From: Metabacillus schmidteae
GTDB taxonomy: Bacteria; Bacillota; Bacilli; Bacillales; Bacillaceae
Assembly (NCBI RefSeq): GCF_903166545.1
Contig: NZ_CAESCH010000001.1
Coordinates: 3,910,001 to 3,974,000 of the forward strand
Reading direction: 5' to 3'
Length of the DNA stretch: 64,000 bases
Shown here piece after piece: positions 50,687-60,089 of the stretch (positions within the stretch are counted from its first letter, which is position 1; the number at the start of each line of letters is the position of its first letter). The notes under the pieces are model-generated. The model ran no database searches and was not told the origin of the DNA. It saw only the letters and a list, made by a program, of their open reading frames with translations. A program made the translations under genes and the position numbers.

Positions 50687-51886
50687 TTACTTATTTTCAG
50701 TCGGAGTGTCTCCGTTCACCTTTTCTGCTTGCCAGTAGTATTCACTAAAAATATCTGCCACTGCTGCCACTGTATTTTTTAATTCGTCCAAGTTATTATC
50801 TACTCCACCAAATTCGAGGAGCATTGCGTTATTCGATAAATCCTGATTATAAACACCATTGTAGCCTTTACCACCCTGTTCAAAAATACCTCTACTTAAA
50901 CCAGGATATTTTTTTTGCAGTAGTTCATGAAGATCTTTCGCAAGCTGTTCATTTTTTTCCGCTGTAGGATTGTCTCCACCTATAACAAAAGCAAGCTTCG
51001 CATATGATTTGTCTCCAATTTTTATTGTGGTGACACCCTTTCTTTGAGAATCACGGTGAATGTCTATCATATACGTTAGATCTTGATTAGTAGCCATTGC
51101 ACTTTGAACAACTGGACGAGAAGCTGTATAAGACTTTGCGTAATTCCAGCCTTTTTGTTTCAAATTATTTTGTATATCAGTTGTTTCCACTTGGCTTCCT
51201 ATTCCTTCTCCTTGTAGGGCATTTCCTAATAGCTCACTCACCATTGTTACATTTGCCTTGGAATGAATTGCCCGATTTGGATCATCCTCACCCTCTAAGA
51301 GCGGAAGATAGGATTCAGTATTATGCGTGTTATAGATATACACCACTTTTTTGTCACCTGTAGATAATGCAGGAGGAGCTTTAGGCTCACCATCATCTGA
51401 ATTCACAACATCATTTTTATCGATTGAAGCTTCTCTTTCTTCTAATAACACTTCAGTTGGCGGTGGTGATTCGTACGGCATATTCGTATAGTTTGTCCCA
51501 TCTCCAGCAACAACAATTTCACTATCAAAGAGGGAAAAACCCGGCAACTCCCTACCTAATAGACTACGTGGATCATCTGGGTTAATGCTTGTCGCCACTT
51601 TTAACATAATGGAAGAAAGCTCTACCGGCTCAACTTTCTCAGGCATCGCAGAAACAAAATAACGGTTTTCCGCTCCTAGTAATTGCAGGAATGCCTCACT
51701 ATTAATATGTTTGGTTAAATCACGGATTGATGAAGAAGTTAATCGATACTCCGGCTTTAAAGATGTTAAAACACCGGAAAGTAAAAATGTCATAACTAAT
51801 GCAATGAAGCTTATAACGATTCCTTTTTTTATGCTTGTCCCATTTAAGGTAACAATCATATTGCGTCTAGTAGTAGTACGCTTCAT
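50687..51886 (-). CDS. spoIIP: Stage II sporulation protein P, SpoIIP
   Basis: Peptidoglycan amidase and endopeptidase of the SpoIID-M-P engulfment machine, 399 residues. An N-terminal helix (about 20-42) anchors it; the catalytic domain (about 180-390) has zinc and catalytic residues His188 and Glu191 (NTHNTESYLP), His277 (DIHRDS) and LLEFGG. A GGAGG site precedes the ATG and a sigma-E -10 element is just upstream. An inverted repeat overlaps its ribosome binding site. It follows gpr and precedes yqxA, as in B. subtilis. Confidence 0.97.
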   Translation of the reverse strand: MKRTTTRRNMIVTLNGTSIKKGIVISFIALVMTFLLSGVLTSLKPEYRLTSSSIRDLTKHINSEAFLQLLGAENRYFVSAMPEKVEPVELSSIMLKVATSINPDDPRSLLGRELPGFSLFDSEIVVAGDGTNYTNMPYESPPPTEVLLEEREASIDKNDVVNSDDGEPKAPPALSTGDKKVVYIYNTHNTESYLPLLEGEDDPNRAIHSKANVTMVSELLGNALQGEGIGSQVETTDIQNNLKQKGWNYAKSYTASRPVVQSAMATNQDLTYMIDIHRDSQRKGVTTIKIGDKSYAKLAFVIGGDNPTAEKNEQLAKDLHELLQKKYPGLSRGIFEQGGKGYNGVYNQDLSNNAMLLEFGGVDNNLDELKNTVAAVADIFSEYYWQAEKVNGDTPTENK

Positions 51887-51898
51887 TCTTATATCCTC

Positions 51899-51936
51899 CT
51901 TATGCTTGTCTACTAAATTGTATGAACAAGCATAAG
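51899..51936 (-). promoter_or_regulatory. 11-bp inverted repeat overlapping the spoIIP ribosome binding site
   Basis: CTTATGCTTGT (51936-51926 on the minus strand) pairs perfectly with ACAAGCATAAG (51909-51899), 16-base loop. The downstream arm contains the AAG of the AAGGAGG Shine-Dalgarno site (51901-51895). RNA coming from gpr could fold it; RNA started at the spoIIP promoter inside the loop could not. Confidence 0.6.
51917..51924 (-). promoter_or_regulatory. Sigma-E -10 element of spoIIP
   Basis: CATACAAT on the minus strand matches the sigma-E -10 consensus CATACANT exactly, about 31 bases before the start codon. The -35 region is poor. spoIIP is a known sigma-E gene in B. subtilis. Confidence 0.55.
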
Positions 51937-51952
51937 AAAGTAGAACAACGTG

Positions 51953-53062
51953 TTAATGTGTATAACTACCTGAATTATGTTGATCTACCTGTTGGTGAAG
52001 GGCAGTATTTAAACCACTTGCAATTACATTTGCCATATCATCGATAAATGTATCCACTTCCTTTGGAGTTACCATTAAATTATGTCCTAAAGGTGCAAGT
52101 ACTTCATGAATAAGCTTACGCTTTTCATCATCCTCTAAGCCTCCAACAATGCCTAAAAATTGTTGACGATGCTCATCACTCGGTAAATCCTCGTCTGTTA
52201 ATACTTTACGCTCACCAAAGTTCATCCCTGCAGGTGTTAATGATCTCGAAGGCCTGTTGCCTTCGTTCATTTCCCGACCGAAATGCTTTAGGATATAATC
52301 GATCGTATCACTTGTTATTGACACAGCATCTACAACTGTTGGGATGCCGATGGCAATGACAGGGATGCCGAATGTTTCTTTACTTAATGCCTTTCGTTTA
52401 TTCCCAACTCCTGAACCGGGATGAATACCGGTATCGGAGATTTGAATCGTTGTATTAACACGTTCTATCGATCTGGCAGCCAAAGCATCAATAGCTATAA
52501 CAAAATCCGGTTTTGACTGCTCTATAACTCCCGAAATAATGTCACTTGTTTCAATACCTGTTATTCCCATAACTCCTGGAGCTATTGCACTTACTGGTCG
52601 GAAGCCTTCTTCAACATTTTCAGGTTGCAGTTTAAATAAATGTCTTGTAATCAAAAGGTTTTCCACCGCTAAAGGTCCAAGAGCATCCGGTGTAACGTTC
52701 CAATTCCCAAGTCCTACGACTAAACAGCTTGCATCTTTAGGTATATTTAAATCAGCTAAAAACTGACTGAAGTGCTTCGCAAAGACTTCCACTACTGTTT
52801 CTTGGAGCTCTGTGTCTTTTTGTCTTATCCCTTGGACTTCGAGGGTTAAATATTTCCCCGGCTTTTTCCCAACAATCTTAGAACCCTGTTCATCTATTTC
52901 TAATGAAGAAAGACCTACTCCCTCTTCCTCCCATTCTTTCATAATAACGCCACTAATATTGGATGTATCTTCAACCTCTGTCTGCTCAAGCGCCATCGCC
53001 CTCGCTTCAACAGCCAAGTCTGTTCGAACCGAATATTCACTTAAGTCGATTGACTTATCCAT
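51953..53062 (-). CDS. gpr: Germination protease GPR
   Basis: Aspartic-like protease of the A25 family that degrades small acid-soluble spore proteins at germination; made in the forespore as a zymogen. It has 369 residues with a propeptide start [20 protein letters not shown], a conserved [29 protein letters not shown] and [13 protein letters not shown]. The ATG at 53062 reproduces the family N-terminus, but the AGGAGG site stands only 2 bases before it, an unusually short gap. It is upstream of spoIIP. Confidence 0.96.
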   Translation of the reverse strand: MDKSIDLSEYSVRTDLAVEARAMALEQTEVEDTSNISGVIMKEWEEEGVGLSSLEIDEQGSKIVGKKPGKYLTLEVQGIRQKDTELQETVVEVFAKHFSQFLADLNIPKDASCLVVGLGNWNVTPDALGPLAVENLLITRHLFKLQPENVEEGFRPVSAIAPGVMGITGIETSDIISGVIEQSKPDFVIAIDALAARSIERVNTTIQISDTGIHPGSGVGNKRKALSKETFGIPVIAIGIPTVVDAVSITSDTIDYILKHFGREMNEGNRPSRSLTPAGMNFGERKVLTDEDLPSDEHRQQFLGIVGGLEDDEKRKLIHEVLAPLGHNLMVTPKEVDTFIDDMANVIASGLNTALHQQVDQHNSGSYTH

Positions 53063-53317
53063 TTCATTACCTCCTATTTCATTCCTACTTTTTATCCTTG
53101 CCATTTATACAAGGAAACATTCTCTAAATTATTCTGTAAATGAAAGGATGAAACTTCACTTGACTCCCAAGTAAAATAAATTTTAATGGCTTTCAATGTA
53201 TTTTCCTTTACATTAGTATTGCAATATGGGTAGCTGTTTGATAGAATATCTTTTGTTCATGTAAAGGAAATGGTCGAGTAATATAGATCTCGATTTACTT
53301 CTTAGGAGGTGAAAGAT

Positions 53318-53572
53318 ATGCCAAATATTAAATCTGCAATCAAACGCGTAAAAACTAGCAATGAGCGTAATGCACATAACTCTGCTATCAAATCAGCAAT
53401 GCGTTCTGCTATTAAAAAAGTAGATGCACTAGTTCTAAACAACGATGTTGAAAATGCAAAAGCTGCACTTGTTGATGCAAACAGCAAAATCGATAAAGCT
53501 GCACAAAGCGGTTTAGTACACAAAAACACTGCTGCTCGTTACAAATCACGTTTAGCAAAAAGTGTTAACTAA
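53318..53572 (+). CDS. rpsT: Ribosomal protein bS20
   Basis: Small-subunit protein of 84 residues, basic and helical ([18 protein letters not shown] start, [10 protein letters not shown] end). The ATG at 53318 with AGGAGGTG upstream is the usual start; a GTG three codons earlier overlaps the site. It is divergent from gpr, convergent with holA, and monocistronic. Confidence 0.98.
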   Translation: MPNIKSAIKRVKTSNERNAHNSAIKSAMRSAIKKVDALVLNNDVENAKAALVDANSKIDKAAQSGLVHKNTAARYKSRLAKSVN

Positions 53573-53640
53573 TAACTGCATAACTAAAGAAAAGACCTGG
53601 TAGGAGCGCTTTAGTTCTTATTAGAATCTTTCTTGTACGA

Positions 53641-53668
53641 AAAAACGATCCGGTTAGGATCGTTTTTT
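53641..53668 (+). terminator. Rho-independent terminator of rpsT
   Basis: Perfect 11-bp stem AAAAACGATCC / GGATCGTTTTT (53641-53651 with 53657-53667), then T. Confidence 0.92.
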
Positions 53669-53688
53669 GTTTCTGCTTAAAATGTTGG

Positions 53689-53731
53689 AAAAGCGCTTTG
53701 AACTATAAGAGGCTGATCAAGGCGCTTTCTG
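53689..53731 (-). terminator. Possible terminator of holA
   Basis: AAGCGCCTTGA (53727-53717, minus strand) pairs with TCAAAGCGCTT (53701-53691), one mismatch, followed by only four T. Confidence 0.5.
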
Positions 53732-53737
53732 CTTTTG

Positions 53738-54760
53738 TTATTTTTGATTAAACAATTTCAATAAAAATAGCTCCAACAACAGTTGTTTATCTTTTTTTCC
53801 TGTTTTCATTTCGTAATCCGCTTCTGCCAGATCCATTAAAATCATAGCCAATTCCTCTGTTTGAAACAGCCTGGCTTGTTGCATGGCGAGCTTAACTCTG
53901 AAAGGGTGTACTTTTACAGTTGTAGCAATCTGCTGCTGGCCATATCCTACCGCGGACAATTCCTTAACCTGTAGAATAAGACGAAACTGATTAACTAAAA
54001 GAGAAAGAATTTTAATTGGCTCTTCATTGTTTTTTAATAGGTCATAAAAAATTTGCAGAGCATGTTTGCTTCTTTTATGAATAACATGATCAATCAGGTC
54101 AAATATATTTTGTTCCAATGTCCTGGCAACAAGAAGGTTAACAGTATCGACCGTAACGAAACCACCTTCTCCTACATACGTACTAAGCTTTTGTAATTCT
54201 TGATGAATAACCATTAAATCTCCTGCTGTTAATAAAAGCAGCTGATTAACTGCATCCCTATCTAGTTCAACTTGTGCTTCTCTAGCAACGTTTTCCATCC
54301 ACTTTATTGTATCAGCATCAGAAAGAGACTTCATTTCAAGTACTGTTGCTTGCTTTTTCAATAGCTTTGTAATCTTTTTCCGCTCATCTAGTTTTTCATA
54401 TGGTGCAACAAAAACGGCAACAGTATATGGGGCAGGTGAATGTATGTATTGTTCAAGTTTTTCAATACGGTGTTCCACTTTTTCTTTCTTCTTTTCACTT
54501 GTTAAGAAAACAGGATTCTTTATTATCACTAAACGACGTTCTCCCATAAATGGTAGAGTTTCCGCATCCTCAAGAGCTGTTTCTATCGCTGTTTCTTCCA
54601 TATCATACATGGATAAATTAAAATCCTTTTCTTCTTCCAGTAACGAAGCTTGTACAATATAACGCAATGTTTCTTGCATTAAAAAAGCCTCTTCTCCCAA
54701 TAACAAATATACCGGTTGTAATTTCTTATTTTGTATATCCTTCCATACATCAAAAATCAT
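53738..54760 (-). CDS. holA: DNA polymerase III delta subunit
   Basis: Clamp-loader subunit that opens the beta clamp, 340 residues from the ATG at 54760 (GGAGAG upstream). The N-terminal RecA-like domain has PVYLLLGEEAFLMQETLRYI and LPFMGERRLVIIKNP; the helical C-terminal collar domain contains the QFRLILQVKELS and EADYEMKTGKKDK family stretches. The B. subtilis name is YqeN. It is monocistronic and convergent with rpsT. Confidence 0.95.
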   Translation of the reverse strand: MIFDVWKDIQNKKLQPVYLLLGEEAFLMQETLRYIVQASLLEEEKDFNLSMYDMEETAIETALEDAETLPFMGERRLVIIKNPVFLTSEKKKEKVEHRIEKLEQYIHSPAPYTVAVFVAPYEKLDERKKITKLLKKQATVLEMKSLSDADTIKWMENVAREAQVELDRDAVNQLLLLTAGDLMVIHQELQKLSTYVGEGGFVTVDTVNLLVARTLEQNIFDLIDHVIHKRSKHALQIFYDLLKNNEEPIKILSLLVNQFRLILQVKELSAVGYGQQQIATTVKVHPFRVKLAMQQARLFQTEELAMILMDLAEADYEMKTGKKDKQLLLELFLLKLFNQK

Positions 54761-55119
54761 CTTTACTCTCCAATCGTTCAATTCACTTTATTTATCGTAA
54801 AATGAAACAATGACTTTGGCAAGTATGAAAAATAAACTAAAGTTTGCATTCACATGACCATTTTATATAAAATAATTGTAAGGGACCTGATATTGCTACT
54901 CAGATCCCCTTTCATCTATATGAACGCTTCGATCCAGGGCCTAGGTAACCTGAAAACGAAACGATGCCCCAATGTTATCTATATTGTAGCCATTCATGAT
55001 TAAATTATTTGTGAGTAATCAAGGCAACAATGGAAAGAAATAGCCTTTGTTAAGTAGAAGATGCTGTAGATTTTTTTAGTGTAATCGCTTATACTAAATA
55101 TGATATAGGAGGGGTAAAC
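54761..55119. other. Intergenic stretch of 359 bp between holA and yqzM
   Basis: No gene is supported here; the longest small frames lack ribosome binding sites. It should contain the divergent promoters of holA and yqzM. A TATACT hexamer near 55090 could be the yqzM -10, but no good -35 accompanies it. Confidence 0.4.
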
Positions 55120-55254
55120 GTGAACGAATTTGAAAAGAACGTACAAAGTAAGCGTAATGATGCTGTCGATTCAGGTGTAGGTTTCATTGCTTCTTTTGGA
55201 TTTTTCGCGACAATTTTCATTATTGCTACTGTTGTTAAATTAATTGCTACATAA
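55120..55254 (+). CDS. yqzM: YqzM-like small membrane protein (44 aa)
   Basis: Small gene of 44 codons with GTG start after ATAGGAGGGG. The protein starts MNEFEKNVQSKRNDAVDSG and continues with one membrane helix (about 20-42, FIASFGFFATIFIIATVV). Sequence, length and position between comEC and holA match B. subtilis YqzM, function unknown. It ends at its own terminator. Confidence 0.9.
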   Translation: MNEFEKNVQSKRNDAVDSGVGFIASFGFFATIFIIATVVKLIAT

Positions 55255-55270
55255 TCATGACTGACTACAT

Positions 55271-55299
55271 AAGAGACTGTTTTCATGCAGTCTCTTTTT
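55271..55299 (+). terminator. Rho-independent terminator of yqzM
   Basis: Perfect 8-bp stem AGAGACTG / CAGTCTCT (55272-55279 with 55288-55295), followed by T. Confidence 0.9.
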
Positions 55300-55304
55300 C
55301 ATTT

Positions 55305-57632
55305 CTATTTTACTTCATCATATGGAGGATGTATTGAAAAGGTTCCACTTGTTCCTTTAAAATTGTATAAAATTCCTCCATGCAAATCAGTTCTAAGTAT
55401 TGTAATATCCCGACTTTTCAACTTAGTAATAACCTCTGGATGTGGATGTTGATACCGGTTGTTATATCCAGCAGAAATGACAGCTACTGATGGAGTTAAA
55501 GTATCTAAAAATTGTTCAGAAGTGGATCCTTTGCTTCCATGATGGCCGACCTTTAACACTTCAGCTTGTAAGCGTGGATATTTTCTTATTATTTTTTCCT
55601 CACTACTATGTTCTGCATCACCAGTAAATAACCACTTCAGACCACCTAATTCAGTCCACAAAACAAGTGAGTCATCATTTTTACTGTCAGTTAGCTCCTG
55701 TGGCGATAATATATAAAAAGGTAAATCTTTATAAGTTAATTGGTTACCAGAACGAACAACTTGAATTTTTGTATTGTTTTCTTTTGCTTTTTTTATCACT
55801 TCTTTCTCAATATCTCCTCTAACAAACCCTTCTGGAACAACCAATTCATCAACCTTTATTTGATTCATGAGTCCTACAGCCTCCCCAATATGATCTACAT
55901 CACCATGTGTTAGAAAGAGACCATTTATTTTTGTAATTCCAATCGATTTTAAATACGGTATTGTTATGTTTTCTACAAGAGAATATGCATTTTTCGTTTT
56001 TTCCCATTTTTCTTGCGGAAAAGAAATTCTCCCCCCTGTGTCAATTAAAAAGACCCCCTTATTAAACGGCAATTGAATTAACACCGAATCCCCTTGTCCT
56101 ACATCGATAAACATAACCTTTCCATTGGGATTAACATACGGAGAGAAAACTTGACCGATAAAAAGGATCACTAAAAAAGCTACACAATGACACACTTTAA
56201 TTAAAGGGAATTTTTGTTCAATTCTTAGAAGAAGAAAATATGTTCCCAGGCAATATAGGAGGATAAATATAACAGATGGTCTACCTGTCACTAAGGTTGA
56301 AAAAGGCAGTTTCAAAACATTTAACACAAAAAGGTGAGACTTTGAGAGAATAATATCAAGCAAGGTAACAAAGAAAGTGCCTAGTGGTGGTATTACAGCG
56401 ATGAGGAAAGTAGCAACAATCGAAAGCGGCAAAATAAGAAATGAATAAAATGGAACGAATATTATATTTAGCGGTAAGCTAATTAGTGATACTTCAAAAA
56501 AATGATACAACAATAATGGTATTGAAAAAAGTTGTGCAACAGTTGATACAATCGTTAATTTAGCTAAAAAACTTTTATATTGGCCGATTAACTTTGCAGA
56601 GAGTAATAAGCCAAGACTAACAACATAGGATAATTGAAACCCAACATGAAATAAATAATAGGGATTCAAAAACAGCAAAAATAAGCAGGTAAAACTTATA
56701 ACATCAACTGGGGGAACCTTTAAACGGAACATTTTGATAAGAAAATAAAGAATAACCATAAAAGATGCTCTAATGACAGAAGGAGATCCTCCCGTTATGA
56801 CCATATATATTGGCAACAATACAAGAAAGATCAACATTGCTCTTTCATGAGTAACTCCACAATAAATGATCACATAATATACTCCACCTACTAACAAAGC
56901 CACATGCAGACCGGAAATGGCTAATAAATGGACAATCCCTAAGGACTGGTACCCCTTTTCAACCTCTTCATCGATTAATTGCCTTTCACCAAATAACAAA
57001 GCCTGAACAATCCCCTCCGATGACGGGGGAAAATGGCGTTCAATTAATTCCAGGCTATTTAATCTAATATGTAATAAAAAAGTCTCTATATTAAACTGAG
57101 CTGGTGAATGACACCTCTCAATTTTTTCTATTTTAAATTGCCAATGAATATGTTGATCATGAAGGTATTGCTTATAATTAAATGCATTCGGCATTGTGGC
57201 TGCTTTCGGTGTTCGTAACTCACCATGAAAAGTACACAAATCACCCGGTTTTAGTTTTTTTAACACTTCTTTTTGTTGAATTGTCTCAATAGTATGCCGA
57301 TAGATTAGTTTTTCTTTGGTTTCGTTTTTTATCAGTCCCTTTAGTTGATTTCCATCAATTTCTGGAATAGAAATGATCTCACCGAGTGTGAGATACTCCC
57401 CTTCTGTCAGATTTGATTGATTATGTTTTTCTGTACCTGTATAAACCATACTAAATAATAAAATGGTTAGAATATGAAAACAAAGGGTAACTGGTTTGAA
57501 TTTTAGGTAAATATACAAAAGGAATAAAAGAGTGAGACATAAAGATAGAGGATGAAAGCTGAAGCGACACATTGATATGGAGAAGCATGCAGAAATGGCG
57601 TAGAAAAGTAACTGACCTTTAATAAACAACAC
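55305..57632 (-). CDS. comEC: DNA uptake channel ComEC/Rec2 family protein
   Basis: Membrane channel for single-stranded DNA import in competence, 775 residues. An N-terminal membrane part with an OB-like extracellular DUF4131 region (about 60-170), the ComEC core (about 195-480, with LLAISGLHVALL) and a C-terminal metallo-beta-lactamase domain (about 500-770) with FIDVGQGDSVLIQ, LTHGDVDHIGE, FTGDAEHSSEE and KVGHHGSKGSTSE. The start is uncertain: the GTG at 57632 abuts the GAGAGG site and a TTG follows one codon later. It is the third gene of comEA-EB-EC. Confidence 0.95.
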   Translation of the reverse strand: MLFIKGQLLFYAISACFSISMCRFSFHPLSLCLTLLFLLYIYLKFKPVTLCFHILTILLFSMVYTGTEKHNQSNLTEGEYLTLGEIISIPEIDGNQLKGLIKNETKEKLIYRHTIETIQQKEVLKKLKPGDLCTFHGELRTPKAATMPNAFNYKQYLHDQHIHWQFKIEKIERCHSPAQFNIETFLLHIRLNSLELIERHFPPSSEGIVQALLFGERQLIDEEVEKGYQSLGIVHLLAISGLHVALLVGGVYYVIIYCGVTHERAMLIFLVLLPIYMVITGGSPSVIRASFMVILYFLIKMFRLKVPPVDVISFTCLFLLFLNPYYLFHVGFQLSYVVSLGLLLSAKLIGQYKSFLAKLTIVSTVAQLFSIPLLLYHFFEVSLISLPLNIIFVPFYSFLILPLSIVATFLIAVIPPLGTFFVTLLDIILSKSHLFVLNVLKLPFSTLVTGRPSVIFILLYCLGTYFLLLRIEQKFPLIKVCHCVAFLVILFIGQVFSPYVNPNGKVMFIDVGQGDSVLIQLPFNKGVFLIDTGGRISFPQEKWEKTKNAYSLVENITIPYLKSIGITKINGLFLTHGDVDHIGEAVGLMNQIKVDELVVPEGFVRGDIEKEVIKKAKENNTKIQVVRSGNQLTYKDLPFYILSPQELTDSKNDDSLVLWTELGGLKWLFTGDAEHSSEEKIIRKYPRLQAEVLKVGHHGSKGSTSEQFLDTLTPSVAVISAGYNNRYQHPHPEVITKLKSRDITILRTDLHGGILYNFKGTSGTFSIHPPYDEVK

Positions 57633-57724
57633 CTCTCATTAGATTTAATTACCTAGAAATAAGTCAAGAAGAGATAGAATTCTAACCCTATTGAACTCTA
57701 TCTCTACTTAACCTGCCAAAAAAA

Positions 57725-58282
57725 TTATAACAATAATTTATCAGCTTTCTTACGAAGAGCTTGTACCACATCGTCCTCTATATTAGATTCAGATAGCTTA
57801 TTAAGTAAGTTTATGATCAATTCATTTTTTTCATTGTCAAACTGACCAGGTGTTTTCTCAAATTCAACAAATTCAACTTTAACATCCGCTTGTTTAAAAA
57901 GTTCGACTGCATAAGGGTGGTTTTTATAATCAGTCGCATAATAAACTGTTTTAATACCAGCTTGAATAATCGCTTTACAACATTGCAAACAAGGAAAATG
58001 AGTAACGTATATTTCAGCCCCTGCTGTTGGCACTCCAAACTTTGCACATTGCAAAAGAGCGTTCATTTCTGCATGGATTGTTCTCACACAATGGTTATCA
58101 ATAACATAGCAGCCCTCATCTGAACAGTGAACACCGCCCGTAATTGATCCATTATATCCTCCTGCAATAATCCTTTTATCTCTAACAATTGTTGCCCCAA
58201 CCGCTAGCCTTGTACATGTACTTCTCATTGCCAAAAGATGGCTTTGTGACATAAAATACTGATTCCATGAAATACGGCTCAT
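57725..58282 (-). CDS. comEB: ComEB, dCMP deaminase-like protein
   Basis: Zinc-dependent deoxycytidylate deaminase-family protein of 185 residues. The zinc site is RTIHAEMNALLQC and HFPCLQCCKAI, and an upstream CTRLAVGATIVRDKRI is also typical. It lies in the comE operon although in B. subtilis it is dispensable for transformation; a dCMP deaminase role in dTTP supply and a localisation role have been proposed. It is 85 bases after comEA and 92 before comEC. Confidence 0.96.
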   Translation of the reverse strand: MSRISWNQYFMSQSHLLAMRSTCTRLAVGATIVRDKRIIAGGYNGSITGGVHCSDEGCYVIDNHCVRTIHAEMNALLQCAKFGVPTAGAEIYVTHFPCLQCCKAIIQAGIKTVYYATDYKNHPYAVELFKQADVKVEFVEFEKTPGQFDNEKNELIINLLNKLSESNIEDDVVQALRKKADKLLL

Positions 58283-58367
58283 GATGTATCCTCCTACTCG
58301 ACATTTTCTTTCCTAAGTGTATCTAGAATACTAAACATACGTCAATTTAAACTTTTTAGATGCAGTT

Positions 58368-59003
58368 TTATTTTACAGTAATTTCTTCACTTAATTTCTC
58401 AAATGATTTTTCTCCAATTCCATTTACTTCAAGAAGGTCTTCAATTCTAGTAAAAGAACCTTGTTCCTCTCGATATGCAATAATTGCCTCTGCCTTAGAA
58501 GGTCCAATACCTGTTAATGTTTGCAGTTCCTCACTTGTAGCACTATTAATATTTACTTTTCGTCGAGCAGATCCCTCATTATTCACCACACTTTGGGAAT
58601 TAAAAGGATTTTCATTTGTTTCACCTTTCAAAGGAATATAAACCACCATTCCATCTTGTATAGAGGAAGCTAAATTAACTGCTAATTCATTAGCATTTTC
58701 ACTTAATCCCCCAGCCTTTTGAATAACCTCAAAAACTCTAGCATCCTCAGGCATTTCATAAACACCTGGTTGCTGTACAGCACCTTTTACATCAATCATT
58801 ATTAAAGGACGATCTTCTTCTGTTTTAACAGGTTCCTCTTCTTGTATAGGTATGGTTTCATCTATCCCTCCCGCATCCAAACCTCCTAGTTCAACTAACT
58901 CTGATTTCGGAGGTTCCCTCAATAAAATATAATAAATGCAACAAATAGTTAATACACTAATAATAATGATTATAATCCATTTTTTGTTAAGTTTTAGATT
59001 CAT
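58368..59003 (-). CDS. comEA: Competence DNA-binding protein ComEA
   Basis: Membrane-anchored DNA receptor of 211 residues. One N-terminal helix (about 9-27), a flexible acidic stretch, a SLBB domain (about 67-125, MIDVKGAVQQPGVYEMPEDAR) and a C-terminal pair of helix-hairpin-helix motifs (LTGIGPSKAEAIIAYR, LEVNGIGEKSFEKL). It captures transforming DNA and hands it to ComEC. It is first in the operon; repeat copy 4 lies in its promoter region. Confidence 0.96.
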   Translation of the reverse strand: MNLKLNKKWIIIIIISVLTICCIYYILLREPPKSELVELGGLDAGGIDETIPIQEEEPVKTEEDRPLIMIDVKGAVQQPGVYEMPEDARVFEVIQKAGGLSENANELAVNLASSIQDGMVVYIPLKGETNENPFNSQSVVNNEGSARRKVNINSATSEELQTLTGIGPSKAEAIIAYREEQGSFTRIEDLLEVNGIGEKSFEKLSEEITVK

Positions 59004-59031
59004 CGCTTTAAACTCCTTATTAAATAATCAT

Positions 59032-59110
59032 GAGAAGAACTTGGCTTAACTCCAAGCCTTAGTTTTTTATGAACGTCCATGAAATTTTATACTTTCTAAT
59101 AGTATAAATT
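59032..59110. repeat. Dispersed intergenic repeat, copy 4 (diverged)
   Basis: About 79 bp: GAGAAGAACTTGGCTT, CCAAGCCTTAGTTTTTTAT, AAATTTTATACTTTCTAATAG and TATAAATT are recognisable relative to copy 1, with internal loss of the second half of the left hairpin. It lies in the divergent comEA-comER gap and, unlike the others, does not abut a terminator. Confidence 0.65.
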
Positions 59111-59166
59111 ATTAGTTCTAGTCATATCGTGTAGGAGAGAATTGCATTCCAAGGAGGGGATATACT

Positions 59167-60000
59167 TTGAATGTAGGTTTTATTGGAACAGGGAACATGG
59201 GTAGAATATTAATTGAGTCATTTGTTGAGTCAGGTGCAGTTAGGCCCTCATTCATTTATATGACAAACCGAACAAACTCAAAAGCTGTGGCAATAAAAGA
59301 GATATATCCGAAGACAAATGTTATGGAAACCGCTGATGAAGTTGTGAAAAGATCTGATTTAATTTTTATTTGTGTGAAACCATTAGATATACACCCCCTT
59401 TTAAAAAAATTAGATTACCTTTTATCGCCAAATAAGTGCATTGTGTCGATTACAAGTCCATTAAGTGTTGAACAATTGGAATCACTCGTAGATTGTCAAG
59501 TAGCCAGGGCAATTCCTAGTATTACAAATCGGGCTTTTTCGGGTGTTTCTCTACTCACTTTTGGAAATTCTTGTCACAAAGAATCACAAAGAACAATCGA
59601 AGAGCTTTTTGAACAAATTTCAAATCCTGTTCAAATTGAAGATGATATTACAAGGGTTTCATCAGACATTGTTAGCTGTGGACCAGCATTTTTCAGCTAT
59701 CTTCTACAACGGTTTGTTGACGGAGCCGTAGCTGAAACGAATATATCAAAAGATCAAGCTGTCATTTTAGCTAGTGAAATGATTATTGGGATGGGAAAAT
59801 TACTTGAAACAGAATTATACACATTACCAACTTTACAAGACAAGGTTTGTGTAAAAGGCGGAGTAACAGGAAAAGGAATAGAGGTACTTGTAGAAAATGT
59901 TGGAGACATGTTTGAGAAAATATTTCAAGCAACACATAAGAAATTCGATGAAGATCTTGAAGAAGTATCAGAACAATTTAGTAAAATATCAAATAAGTAA
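59167..60000 (+). CDS. comER: ComER, pyrroline-5-carboxylate reductase-like protein
   Basis: Rossmann-fold oxidoreductase of the ProC family, 277 residues. The NAD(P)-binding VGFIGTGNMGRIL is at the N-terminus, with a ProC-type C-terminal segment (SCGPAFFSYLLQRFVDGA, GGVTGKGIEVL). In B. subtilis comER lies antisense and divergent to comEA and has no proven competence role; it may affect sporulation or biofilm entry in relatives. The TTG start follows AAGGAGGGG by 6 bases. Confidence 0.92.
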   Translation: MNVGFIGTGNMGRILIESFVESGAVRPSFIYMTNRTNSKAVAIKEIYPKTNVMETADEVVKRSDLIFICVKPLDIHPLLKKLDYLLSPNKCIVSITSPLSVEQLESLVDCQVARAIPSITNRAFSGVSLLTFGNSCHKESQRTIEELFEQISNPVQIEDDITRVSSDIVSCGPAFFSYLLQRFVDGAVAETNISKDQAVILASEMIIGMGKLLETELYTLPTLQDKVCVKGGVTGKGIEVLVENVGDMFEKIFQATHKKFDEDLEEVSEQFSKISNK

Positions 60001-60047
60001 TTCTTCTCAGGAAGGATAAACTCCTTTATTTTTTATAAAATTTTTTT

Positions 60048-60089
60048 AAAAAAGGTGAACTCACTTTAAGCGTGGGTTCACCTTTTTTT
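60048..60089. terminator. Bidirectional terminator between comER and yqeM
   Basis: AAAAAAGGTGAAC (60048-60060) pairs with GTTCACCTTTTTT (60076-60088), with further ACTCAC / GTGGGT pairing. T runs exist on both strands; the right arm contains the yqeM stop codon. Confidence 0.92.

Noticed and set aside
54899..54935. Imperfect inverted repeat AGGGACCTGA / TCAGATCCCCT upstream of yqzM
   Set aside because: Arms do not pair cleanly, no T-tract follows and it is not placed at a gene end.
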